A DNA stretch of 7,550 nucleotides from Granulicella sp. (GCA_003133205.1 PKWK01000072.1:314-7863), one strand, 5' to 3'; positions 1 through 6,717 are shown, counted from the stretch's first letter. Numbers and translations: made by a program. Notes: generated by a model from the letters alone, not told the origin.

Positions 1-1232
1 GCGTGACCGACAGCATCAAGCGGACGGTCGGCATCGACAACCAGCGCACGCTCAAGACTCTGCTGTCGCTGATCAAGTACGTTAGTGGCGACTACAAGGA
101 CCTGGCGACGTTTGCCAAGATCAAGCAGGCGCTGGGTGGCGCGCGGCGGCCCGCGCACTACCTGGCGATCCCGCCCTCGATGTTCGAGACGGTGATTCGG
201 AACCTGGGCGCTGCGGGCCTGGCGAAGGACGCGCGCGTCATCGTGGAGAAGCCGTTCGGGCGCGACCTGGCCTCGGCGAAGGAGTTGAACCGGGTCGCTC
301 ACTTAGTGTTCCCGGAGGACTCGATCTTCCGCATTGATCACTTCCTTGGGAAGGAGGCGATCATGAACATCCTCTATTTCCGATTCGCCAACTCTTTTCT
401 GGAGCCGATCTGGAACCGCAACTACGTGGCCAGCGTGCAGGTGACCATGGCCGAGAACTTCGGTGTGAAGGGTCGCGGCGCGTTCTACGAGACCGCCGGA
501 TGCCTGCGGGACGTGATCCAGAACCATCTCTTCCAGATTGTCGCGCTGCTGGCGATGGAGCCGCCGGCGACGAGGAACTACGGAGCCGTTCAGGTGGAGA
601 AGGCGAAGATCTTCGAGGCGATGCGGCCTCTGAAGCCCGACGACGTGGTGCGTGGCCAGTACGCTGGCTATCGCGAGGAGGACGATGTCGCGAAGAACTC
701 TGACGTTGAGACATTTTGCGCGGTGCGGCTCTTCATCGACTCATGGCGCTGGGCGGGGGTTCCGTTCTATCTGCGCTCGGGCAAGTATCTGCCCGACACC
801 GCGACCGAAGTTCTGGTGGAGTTGAAGCCTTCGCCGCAGCGGCTGTTCGAGGATTCGGCGCCAAAGGACGGCCGCGCCAACTACGTGCGCTTCCGGCTCT
901 CGCCCGACGCGGCCATCGCGCTCGCGACCCGGGTGAAGATTCCCGGGAAGGAATATATCGGGGAACAGAAGGAACTTTTCCTGTGCGAAGAGCTGGCCGG
1001 GCAGGAGACGCCCTACCAGCGGCTGCTGGGCGACGCCATGATTGGTAATGGAGCGCTCTTTACCCGCGAGGATGCAGTTGAAGCGGCATGGGCGGTGGTC
1101 GATCCGGTGCTCAAGAAGCACAATCGCTCTCGCGTCTACAAGCGCGGTACGTGGGGGCCGAAAGAGGCTAACGCGATCCTCGAGCGGGGTGAGACCTGGC
1201 ACAACCCTGGGGTCAAAGCGATTGACGCATGA
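1..1232 (+). CDS. zwf: Glucose-6-phosphate 1-dehydrogenase, 5'-truncated by window edge
   Basis: This enzyme oxidises glucose-6-phosphate to 6-phosphogluconolactone with NAD(P)+, the entry step of the oxidative pentose phosphate and Entner-Doudoroff routes, in the cytoplasm. The 409 visible residues include EKPFG (about 82-86), the substrate-binding signature RIDHFLGKE (110-118) and [10 protein letters not shown] (167-176). Asp112 and His175 lie 63 residues apart, the same spacing as the catalytic Asp177/His240 pair of the Leuconostoc enzyme. By that alignment about 65 N-terminal residues, including the nucleotide-binding glycine-rich loop, lie left of the window. The GTG at base 3 is therefore an internal codon and not the start. 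The reading frame is clean to TGA at 1230-1232. The gene converges on the DUF2752 gene with only 15 bases between the two stop codons, and no classical terminator is visible between them. The family assignment is very secure. Confidence 0.97.
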   Translation, partial: VTDSIKRTVGIDNQRTLKTLLSLIKYVSGDYKDLATFAKIKQALGGARRPAHYLAIPPSMFETVIRNLGAAGLAKDARVIVEKPFGRDLASAKELNRVAHLVFPEDSIFRIDHFLGKEAIMNILYFRFANSFLEPIWNRNYVASVQVTMAENFGVKGRGAFYETAGCLRDVIQNHLFQIVALLAMEPPATRNYGAVQVEKAKIFEAMRPLKPDDVVRGQYAGYREEDDVAKNSDVETFCAVRLFIDSWRWAGVPFYLRSGKYLPDTATEVLVELKPSPQRLFEDSAPKDGRANYVRFRLSPDAAIALATRVKIPGKEYIGEQKELFLCEELAGQETPYQRLLGDAMIGNGALFTREDAVEAAWAVVDPVLKKHNRSRVYKRGTWGPKEANAILERGETWHNPGVKAIDA

Positions 1233-1247
1233 GCGCCGCGCGGAAAC

Positions 1248-1640
1248 TCATCGGATGAGGTTGCGCGCAACCGTGAAGAGGACCGTGGTGGCAAGGGTCG
1301 CGTAGAGGGCGGCGGCTGGTGGTTGCGGCCAGCGAAAGCTTCCCGGGCGGATGGCGCGGCGATAGCTCTCGATTGCGCCGGCGAGGGCGACGGGGAGCAG
1401 CAGCACGAACAGCGCATTCAGGCGCATCGCCTCCATGAACCGTCCGTGCAGCAGGGCGGCGAGCGCGCGGGTGGCGCCGCATCCGGGACAATCGATGCCC
1501 AGGTATTGGCGGATTGGGCAGGCGGGATAGAGGCTGGTCCGCGCCGGCGGATAGAGCAGCAGCGCGGCACACAGTAGCAATACGGCCATGAGCAGCGTAT
1601 TGGCCGTGTACCTGCGGCGCCACAACGAATCGCGAATCAA
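1248..1640 (-). CDS. DUF2752 family small membrane protein
   Basis: This is a 130-residue protein of the DUF2752 family, whose biochemical role is unknown. The family hallmark is visible: CPIR at 41-44, then CPGCGATRA at 51-59, followed by a hydrophobic segment with a conserved Asn (N75). Hydrophobic stretches at about 15-31, 76-91 and 108-124 suggest three membrane segments, and the cysteine motif sits near the first loop. The start is TTG at 1640-1638. It overlaps the TGA of the upstream GYF_2 gene by four bases (TTGA), which implies translational coupling. A later ATG at residue 18 falls inside the first hydrophobic stretch and is less likely. No strong Shine-Dalgarno is seen. The paired Cys motifs could bind metal or form disulfides, but that is speculation. 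The gene ends tail-to-tail with zwf. Confidence 0.85.
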   Translation of the reverse strand: MIRDSLWRRRYTANTLLMAVLLLCAALLLYPPARTSLYPACPIRQYLGIDCPGCGATRALAALLHGRFMEAMRLNALFVLLLPVALAGAIESYRRAIRPGSFRWPQPPAAALYATLATTVLFTVARNLIR

Positions 1641-2335
1641 ATTGCCGCGCCCCGGTAGCGGGCAATCCGCTTGAGTTCATTGATGCGGTTGAGGTGGTAC
1701 GTGAAGTAGATGCCGCCGAAGAAGAACGTCATCACGCCGCTGAGCGAGAGGCCGACCGGCTCCGGACCGTTGAAGTGCTCCTCGAGGTCCGATCGCATGG
1801 TGAAGCGCGCGATGAGGCGCACGACCCAGGTGGCGAGGCTGAGCAGGTTCCGCATTGGATGTGCCGTGTAGTACGTCACCCACCAATGCGTCCCAGGTTG
1901 GAACACCTGCACTCGCGTATGCGTTTGAAAGATGATCTGGCAGAACAACAGAACCGCGGCGGCCACATAGTAGAGGATCGCCTTGCTATTAGGCTGCACA
2001 CGCTTCAGCCACGCGGAGAGGACCAGGTTCCAGACGAACATGAACAGGCTGCAGGTAAAGAAGGAGAACAGCAGCACCAGTCCCCAGTTGAGATTGGGAG
2101 AGTCGGGGTACATGGCTACATTAGCCGCGGGGTAGGCTGGGGCCAGCGGCTGTTGGTAGGCCGGGGGAACGCCGGGAGCCATGCCCAACACCTGCGAGAC
2201 CGGAACCCAGTCCGGCATGTCGTCGCTCTTCGCGAGGTCGGTCGGCAGCACATTCCCGCTGGCGACGTACTTTTTCAGATCTTCAAGCGTGTAAGGGCCG
2301 TAGGTCTGCCCGCCGCGTGTGACGTGATACAGCAT
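1637..2335 (-). CDS. GYF_2 (DUF4339) domain membrane protein
   Basis: This is a 232-residue protein. Residues 3-50 form a GYF_2/DUF4339 module: an aromatic start, GPYTLEDLKKYVASG, then W43 in the MPDW motif. In eukaryotic GYF relatives this fold binds proline-rich peptides; the ligand here is unknown. A Pro/Ala/Tyr-rich linker (about 53-79) follows, then a membrane portion with hydrophobic segments at about 84-104, 119-138, 163-180 and 196-215. The last segment continues into YHLNRINELKR, which resembles DUF4234-type membrane proteins (weak inference). The ATG at 2335 is chosen because GAGGAG lies seven bases upstream. The frame stays open further upstream, to 2425, but that part is composed like noncoding leader. 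The protein shares a four-base overlap with the DUF2752 gene downstream, and both are membrane proteins of unknown function, so a joint envelope role is plausible but unproven. Confidence 0.82.
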   Translation of the reverse strand: MLYHVTRGGQTYGPYTLEDLKKYVASGNVLPTDLAKSDDMPDWVPVSQVLGMAPGVPPAYQQPLAPAYPAANVAMYPDSPNLNWGLVLLFSFFTCSLFMFVWNLVLSAWLKRVQPNSKAILYYVAAAVLLFCQIIFQTHTRVQVFQPGTHWWVTYYTAHPMRNLLSLATWVVRLIARFTMRSDLEEHFNGPEPVGLSLSGVMTFFFGGIYFTYHLNRINELKRIARYRGAAI

Positions 2336-2342
2336 GGGTTTG

Positions 2343-2348
2343 CTCCTC
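2343..2348 (-). promoter_or_regulatory. Ribosome binding site of the GYF_2 gene
   Basis: GAGGAG on the minus strand lies seven bases before the ATG at 2335. It is the strongest Shine-Dalgarno in the left half of the window and decides the start of the GYF_2 protein against the longer open frame reaching 2425. Confidence 0.75.
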
Positions 2349-2362
2349 GCGGCCTCTACGGG

Positions 2363-2375
2363 CCGGCACAGCCGG
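2363..2375 (-). repeat. Perfect GC hairpin in the GYF_2 leader
   Basis: CCGGC and GCCGG flank a three-base loop, giving a perfect five-pair stem inside the probable 5' untranslated leader, about 15 bases upstream of the GAGGAG ribosome site. It has no following U-tract, so it is not an intrinsic terminator. It could influence mRNA stability, or it could be chance in GC-rich DNA. Confidence 0.4.
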
Positions 2376-2398
2376 TAACGTCTTTCAGGAACAGGTAG

Positions 2399-2447
2399 AT
2401 GAGAACACGAGGACGCCGCCGACACAACTTTTTCTGCGTTTTTTTTT
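2399..2447 (-). promoter_or_regulatory. Possible A-tract-driven promoter of the GYF_2/DUF2752 pair
   Basis: Reading the minus strand, a run of nine A (2447-2439) and a run of five A (2433-2429) precede TTGTGT (2427-2422), a 17-base spacer and TCTCAT (2404-2399). The hexamers match the sigma70 consensus only moderately (3/6 and 4/6). The closely spaced A-tracts just upstream of the -35 position resemble an UP element, and they stand out in otherwise GC-rich DNA. The implied transcript would start near 2392 and have a leader of about 57 bases. On this strand the run reads as A, so it cannot serve as the U-tract of a terminator for the gene upstream. Confidence 0.35.
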
Positions 2448-2459
2448 GCGGCTGTGCTT

Positions 2460-3362
2460 CTATCCCGCCTGCACCAGGCGCCCGGCCCGGCTGACGATGG
2501 AGAGCCGCTCCGTGCTCAGGATCTTCTTCGCTTGCGCCTTGGCGTGGTTCGCCCATGGTCCCACGGGATCCAGCCGCACGTAGGTCAGCCAGTTGCGCAG
2601 GGCGCGACGGCGGTGTCCTTGCCGCTCATACGCCAGGGCAAGATTGTAGTGCGCGTCGGCATATTGCGGGACGAGGGCGATGGCGCGTTGATAGGCGGCG
2701 ATGGCGTCGGGCAGGCGCTTCAACTCGTCGAGCACGTTACCCAGGTCGAAGAACGCCAGGGCGTACTCCTGGTCGGCTTCGGTGGCGCGCCGGTAGTAGT
2801 GCTCGGCCATGGTGAACTCGCGCAGGTTGTAGTGGATGGTGCCCAGGTTGATGGCTGCCGCGGCGTATCCCGGCCGGAGAACGAGGATCCGGCGATACAT
2901 CTCGGCCGCCTCGGGAAGGGTGGCGGGGTCTTCTTCCAACTGCACGGCGCGCTGGAACATCTCCTGCACATCGGCCTGGCGTCCGGCCGCGCGCCCGGCG
3001 GCTCCGACGATGCTCAACTGGCGCTGCGGCGTCGCGTCGAAGTCGAAGGCAAGCTGCTGCGTCAGGGGATCGACGATCGCGCCACTATGCCGAAAGGCCA
3101 GCCGCGACCCGCGCCGGACTGCGCTGGCCTCGACGAGAGGATTGCCCATGCCGGCGGCCTTGCGCATCGCTTCGACAGACTCGCGGATGCTCTTCGCGGT
3201 GATGCGCGTGGCCCGCAGGGTGCGCAGAGTGCGCAACTGGCCTAAATCTTCAAAGGAATAATTTTCGTTGGCGGGAATCAGTCCGGCCTGCTCCCACGCC
3301 GTTAATTGGCGGGCTCGCAGATGAAGAATTCGGAGAACATCTTGACGGCTGTATCGGGTCAC
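2460..3362 (-). CDS. MerR-like HTH and TPR repeat protein
   Basis: This is a 300-residue protein with an N-terminal MerR-type winged-helix region (about 4-70: YSRQDVLRILHLRARQLTAWEQAGLI, then the ENYSFEDLGQLRTLRTLR wing/helix). A basic and hydrophobic middle follows (to about 130), then about four TPR units (about 134-270; for example ALAFFDLGNVLDELKRLPDAIAAYQRAIALVP). It probably binds DNA through the HTH and a protein partner through the TPRs; the targets are unknown. It lacks the cysteine metal-sensing motif of classical MerR regulators. The GTG start at 3362 is preferred because MerR domains begin a few residues before the Tyr, and because a good promoter lies just upstream. A TTG at 3443 would add 27 residues without a better ribosome site. 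I have seen similar fused proteins in Acidobacteriota. The domain calls are firm; the start is uncertain. Confidence 0.82.
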   Translation of the reverse strand: MTRYSRQDVLRILHLRARQLTAWEQAGLIPANENYSFEDLGQLRTLRTLRATRITAKSIRESVEAMRKAAGMGNPLVEASAVRRGSRLAFRHSGAIVDPLTQQLAFDFDATPQRQLSIVGAAGRAAGRQADVQEMFQRAVQLEEDPATLPEAAEMYRRILVLRPGYAAAAINLGTIHYNLREFTMAEHYYRRATEADQEYALAFFDLGNVLDELKRLPDAIAAYQRAIALVPQYADAHYNLALAYERQGHRRRALRNWLTYVRLDPVGPWANHAKAQAKKILSTERLSIVSRAGRLVQAG

Positions 3363-3414
3363 GTGTGGGTCTCGACAAGAACCGTGCGAAGCTCGTGCGT
3401 GGACTTCTGATGCG

Positions 3415-3443
3415 AGTATGGGGCGTGTGCTCCCTTCAGGCAA
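3415..3443 (-). promoter_or_regulatory. Candidate sigma70-type promoter for the MerR/TPR gene
   Basis: On the minus strand TTGCCT (3443-3438) and CATACT (3420-3415) are separated by exactly 17 bases. Each hexamer matches the sigma70 consensus at four of six positions. The predicted transcript would begin near 3408, giving a leader of roughly 45 bases to the GTG at 3362. If this promoter is real, the alternative TTG start at 3443, which lies in its -35 box, cannot be used. Prediction from sequence only. Confidence 0.4.
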
Positions 3444-3484
3444 GGGGGTTCACGGTCTCTTCATCAGAAACTCGTGGATATCCC

Positions 3485-3516
3485 GTACCAAATATGGTTC
3501 CGGGGCGATTTGGCAC
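3485..3516 (-). repeat. Inverted repeat downstream of the DUF2071 gene
   Basis: The arms 3485-3493 (GTACCAAAT) and 3508-3516 (ATTTGGCAC) are complementary at eight of nine positions. The ninth is a G-U wobble in minus-strand RNA. The loop is 14 bases. It sits about 25 bases past the restored DUF2071 stop and before the MerR/TPR promoter. No U-tract follows on the minus strand, so it may be a weak or factor-assisted terminator, an operator, or chance. Confidence 0.3.
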
Positions 3517-3541
3517 AGGTTTGGGTGCGTTTTGGGCGTGA

Positions 3542-4260
3542 TCAGGCTGGCAGGCGGGTGCCGGTGGAGACGGTGACGCTGGAGCCTTCGGCGAGCAGGA
3601 TGCTCGCGGGGGGCCGGTCGTTGAGGGATGCGAAGGCCGGGCCGTAGAGCGCGGCGAGGTCGGCCTTGCCGCCAAAGTTTCGGATGGGATAGACCTGCCA
3701 GCGTGGATGCTGGACGCCGTACTCGGAGGTGGCGCCGTGGGTGCGTTTGGTGTAGCCCCAGTAGTGCTCGGTGATGAACTCTTCCTCGCTGCCGGGGCGA
3801 TGGGCTGCGGGGTAGGGGAGGCTTCGACGGCCAGGCTGTGCCAGATTTGTTCGTGGCGCCAGGAGTAGCTGACGGTGAGTACGCCGGGCGTGGACGCGAT
3901 GCTGTGGCGCATGGGAAGCGTGGCGTAGGGCTCCTCGTAGAGCGAGTTTGCGATGAGGGTGATGGCGGCGCGGGGGACAAACTCGCGGATGAAGACGACG
4001 CCGCGCTTGCGGGTGCCGTCGGGCTCGGTGCGGGCGACGTAGAAGCGGAGGTTTACTTCTTCGAAGCGCGTGTGGAAGGGGATGGCGAGGCCCTTGATGC
4101 GGACGCGGTCGAAGAGGAATCCGACCAGCGAGGCGTAGCAGCGGCCTTGGAAGAGGTCGAGTTCGAGGCCTTGCGGGAGCCACGGCGCGAGGGTTGCGGG
4201 CGGGACCTCATACTGCGCCATGATGAGCTTGCGCCATTCGGCAGTGAGGAAGGTGGACAT
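3542..4260 (-). pseudogene. DUF2071 (YqjF-like) gene with a one-base frameshift
   Basis: The first 156 codons encode the typical start of a DUF2071 protein (MSTFLTAEWRKLIMAQYEVP, then LAPWLPQGLELD, RCYASLVGFLF and FEEVNLRFYV). After IAP, near 3793, the original frame turns into a Pro/Ser/Ala-rich nonsense tail that runs to 3436. The family's C-terminal part (SEEEFITEHYWGYTK, then EYGVQHPRWQVYP) continues in another frame from 3790 to TGA at 3544-3542. One extra G among 3791-3793 restores a 239-residue protein of normal family length. The function of DUF2071 is unknown; its fold has been linked to acetoacetate decarboxylase-like proteins. The ATG directly abuts the TAA of the HEPN gene, so translation is probably coupled. 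The lesion is either a real inactivating deletion or a sequencing error in a GC run; the intact downstream frame argues that it is recent or artefactual. If translated as given, the product would be 274 residues. Confidence 0.85.
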
Positions 4261-5055
4261 TTAGCGCTTTCGGCGAGCCGACTTTCTTCCAATTCGCTTC
4301 AATGGAGTCAAGTCCATCTCTATTCCATCTTCGGGGACGTGAAGATCTGGAGCTCGATGTGCTTTGAACGCCGTGGCCAACTCCTTGGGTATTCGAATAT
4401 ATTTTGTCACAAGCGAAAGAATCTCTGGATGCATCCATAAGGGGGCATTAGAGCAGGATATCCAGCCGGGGACCTTCACAAGAGTCCTGCGGCTCGGACC
4501 CCAGAAAGCGTTCTCCCGTATGAGCGCAAGGCGAGTCTCGCCATCCTTAGCGAGCACACCCTCTAACCATCCGTCGAGTGAATATCGATGGGCGCGTTTG
4601 CCCGCTTGCAGCTTGAGTTTGCGCGGGCCTAGATCAAGCGTGCAGAACCTGCGCAGTTCCCACACCGCCCGATCTAGGCTGACGACGTCGTGACCGAATG
4701 CCACGCTCGAAGTGGTTAGGTAACGTTCCGCGCCGTACATTTCGAGATGACCGATGAAGGATCTGGTTGCGAGGCTCAGGTCGAGGGGAAGGGATTGGCT
4801 TTCTTGAATTCTCTCCACCGCTTTAGAAAGACTGTGACCTATATCCGTGGCAGGTATGCGATGAAGGAGAAGGATACATTTCAGGTACTTCTCGAGAGCC
4901 TGCTGGCTCTGCCAGAGCGAGGGCTCGGGTAACTTGTGATGGTAGGCAAGGCGAGCAGCGACGTAGTCCTGATCGGCTATGTCCCGAAAACTACGAATGG
5001 CCAGGTCGTTGAGTAGTAGTTCCCGTGTGAGTCGGTATGAGGAGGGGCGTCGCAT
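4261..5055 (-). CDS. HEPN-domain protein with uncharacterised C-terminal region
   Basis: This is a 264-residue protein. Residues about 18-140 look like a HEPN helical bundle: DQDYVAARLAYH, then WQSQQALEKYLKCILLLH (48-65), the conserved amphipathic core helix, then GHSLSKAVERI, and later YGAERYL. HEPN domains occur in RNases, in toxin-antitoxin pairs with MNT nucleotidyltransferases, and in defence proteins. The RX4-6H ribonuclease motif is not evident: R66 and H74 are separated by seven residues. Residues 145-264 match nothing I recognise and end in a very basic tail (RKSARRKR). The ATG at 5055 overlaps the permease TGA (TGATG), and the TAA directly abuts the DUF2071 start, so the gene lies inside an operon. 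It is AT-richer than its neighbours, which hints at separate acquisition. No MNT gene is adjacent. The HEPN call is good; the role is unknown. Confidence 0.78.
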   Translation of the reverse strand: MRRPSSYRLTRELLLNDLAIRSFRDIADQDYVAARLAYHHKLPEPSLWQSQQALEKYLKCILLLHRIPATDIGHSLSKAVERIQESQSLPLDLSLATRSFIGHLEMYGAERYLTTSSVAFGHDVVSLDRAVWELRRFCTLDLGPRKLKLQAGKRAHRYSLDGWLEGVLAKDGETRLALIRENAFWGPSRRTLVKVPGWISCSNAPLWMHPEILSLVTKYIRIPKELATAFKAHRAPDLHVPEDGIEMDLTPLKRIGRKSARRKR

Positions 5056-6602
5056 CAAACCTTGTAGAACTCGCTGCGTTTGCGGCTGTAGAAGATGTAG
5101 ACGCACAGGCCGATGACGAGCCAGACGAAGAAGCGGACCCAGGTGATCGCGGGCAGGCCGGCCATCAGCAGCAGGCAGCAAAGGATGCTGAGGATGGGAA
5201 AGATGGGGCCGCCGAAAAGGCGGAATCCGCGGTGGCGTTCGGGCTGTTTGCGGCGCAGCACGAGGACTCCGACGGAGACCAGGATGAAGGCGAACAGTGT
5301 GCCGATGTTGGTCATCTCGGCGAGGCTCCCCACGTCAAATATTCCTGCAGGAATCGAGACGAGGATGCCGGCGATGATGGTGGAGAAGGCCGGTGTACGG
5401 AAGCGCGGGTGAATTTTGCTGAAGGCGTCGGGCAGCAGGCGGTCGCGCGACATGGCGAACCAGATGCGCGCCTGGCCGTATTGGCCGACCAGGATGGAGG
5501 AGATCATGCCCATGAGGGCGCCGATGAGGACGAAGAGCCGGACGAAGTGGAGGCGGTGTCCGCCGGGTTCGAGCGAGAGGCGCTTGAGCGCGTTGACGAC
5601 CGGTGCGCCGTCGCCCGTCACCGTCCGCCACGGGACCAGGCCGGTGAGCACCAGCGCGACTCCGAGATAAAGGATGGTGCAGACGACGAGCGTGGCGATG
5701 ATGCCGATGGGGACGTCGCGCTGCGGGTTCTTGCACTCTTCGCTGGCGGTGGAGACGGCGTCGAAGCCGATGTAGGTGAAGAAGATGATGGAGCCGCCGG
5801 CGAGGATTCCGGAGAAGCCGTTGGGCACGAACGGATGATAGTTGCTGGGGTGGATGAACGAGATTCCGAAGAAGACGAACGCGAGGATGGCGGCGATCTT
5901 GATCAGCACCATGATGTTGTTGGTGCGGGACGACTCGCGGATGCCGAGCACCAGGACGACGGTGAGGATGAAGACGACGAAGAATGCGGGGAAGTCGAAG
6001 CCGCGATGCCAGCCAGGGAGGAAGATGTCGTGGCCGGCGAGGTCCTGCAGGCCCTGCGGAAGAAAGGCGGGCGAGAGCCACTTGGGATTCAGGTTGATGC
6101 CGAGCCAGTCGAGCAGATCGACGATGTGGGCGGCGAATCCGACGGAGACGCTCATGTTGGCGAAGGCGTATTCGAGGATGAGGTCCCAGCCGATGATCCA
6201 GGCGATGAGTTCGCCAAGCGTCGCATAGGTGTACGTGTAGGCAGACCCGGCGATGGGGATCATCGAGGCGAGTTCGGCGTAGCAGAGGCCGGTGAACGCG
6301 CAGACGAAGGCGACCAGGACCAGCGAGATCGCGAGCGCGGGGCCGGCGCCGGGGCGGCCGGCGACGGCTCCGTGGTGGAGGATGAGGTCGATGATCGGCG
6401 AGCCCCGCCAGTTGGCAACCCTGGCTGGGTTGCCGCCGATGGCTGTGCCGATGACCGTGAAGATGCCCGAACCGATGACAATGCCGATGCCCAGCGCGGT
6501 GAGCGAGACCGGACCGAGGTGCTTGTGCAGGGAGTTCTCCGGCAGTATTGAATCGGAGATCAGCTTGTCGATGGATTTGGTAGCGAAGATTTGCCTGGGC
6601 AG
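5055..6602 (-). CDS. APC-superfamily amino-acid permease (CAT/YfnA-like), CTG start
   Basis: This is a 515-residue inner-membrane transporter of the amino acid-polyamine-organocation superfamily, cationic amino-acid transporter branch. It probably imports an amino acid by proton coupling; the substrate cannot be read from sequence. Conserved features are the TM1 motif GSGIF (44-48), YAELASMIPIAGSAYTYTYA (TM3 region), EYAFANMSVSVGFA, and the TM6-loop signature FFTYIGFDAVSTASEECKNP (274-293). About twelve or more hydrophobic helices are present. Between the in-frame TAA at 6630-6628 and the ATG at codon 114 (6263) there is no ATG, GTG or TTG, yet TM1 to TM3 lie there. The best start is CTG at 6602-6600, with AGGAG seven bases upstream and the homolog-like N-terminus PRQIFATKSIDKL. 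It ends in a TGATG overlap with the HEPN gene. The function class is very secure; the start is likely. Confidence 0.92.
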   Translation of the reverse strand: MPRQIFATKSIDKLISDSILPENSLHKHLGPVSLTALGIGIVIGSGIFTVIGTAIGGNPARVANWRGSPIIDLILHHGAVAGRPGAGPALAISLVLVAFVCAFTGLCYAELASMIPIAGSAYTYTYATLGELIAWIIGWDLILEYAFANMSVSVGFAAHIVDLLDWLGINLNPKWLSPAFLPQGLQDLAGHDIFLPGWHRGFDFPAFFVVFILTVVLVLGIRESSRTNNIMVLIKIAAILAFVFFGISFIHPSNYHPFVPNGFSGILAGGSIIFFTYIGFDAVSTASEECKNPQRDVPIGIIATLVVCTILYLGVALVLTGLVPWRTVTGDGAPVVNALKRLSLEPGGHRLHFVRLFVLIGALMGMISSILVGQYGQARIWFAMSRDRLLPDAFSKIHPRFRTPAFSTIIAGILVSIPAGIFDVGSLAEMTNIGTLFAFILVSVGVLVLRRKQPERHRGFRLFGGPIFPILSILCCLLLMAGLPAITWVRFFVWLVIGLCVYIFYSRKRSEFYKV

Positions 6603-6609
6603 CGTCGTG

Positions 6610-6614
6610 CTCCT
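6610..6614 (-). promoter_or_regulatory. Ribosome binding site supporting the CTG start
   Basis: AGGAG on the minus strand lies seven bases before CTG at 6602-6600. This is ideal spacing, and it is the main evidence for initiation of the permease at a non-canonical codon. Confidence 0.7.
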
Positions 6615-6717
6615 GGAGGCGAAGTCTTAGAGAACGGCCGGCGAAGCATGTGCTATCGGAGATGAAGCGGCGTCCCGTCTCTCAAGCGAGCAGAGCCGGG
6701 AGCGCCTTGATTCGTCT

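Noticed and set aside
1694..2398. Plus-strand open frame of 234 codons
   Set aside because: Antisense to the GYF_2 gene. His/Arg/Glu-rich shadow without a recognisable domain or ribosome site.
2429..2447. T-runs as an intrinsic terminator of the MerR/TPR gene
   Set aside because: The T-runs are on the plus strand. The minus-strand transcript would read A, and no GC stem precedes them in either direction.
2454..3245. Plus-strand open frame of 263 codons
   Set aside because: Antisense to the MerR/TPR gene, whose HTH and TPR motifs are clear. The product is Gly/Val-rich without motifs.
3436..3790. C-terminal Pro/Ser/Ala-rich tail of the uncorrected DUF2071 frame as a real domain
   Set aside because: The conserved DUF2071 C-terminus is present in the other frame over the same bases, so the tail is out-of-frame translation.
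4261..5055. HEPN protein as a toxin of an MNT/HEPN toxin-antitoxin pair
   Set aside because: No nucleotidyltransferase gene is adjacent, the RX4-6H motif is not evident, and the gene is embedded in a permease operon.
5056..5181. N-terminal extension of the HEPN protein to an upstream ATG
   Set aside because: It would overlap the conserved C-terminus of the permease by 126 bases, and its residues are Leu/Arg/Pro shadow sequence. The TGATG overlap at 5055 is the natural start.
5037..6551. Long plus-strand open frame of 504 codons, extremely rich in Glu, Asp and Gly
   Set aside because: It is the antisense shadow of the permease gene. The minus strand encodes recognisable membrane helices and family motifs over the same bases, while the plus-strand product is low-complexity acidic sequence.
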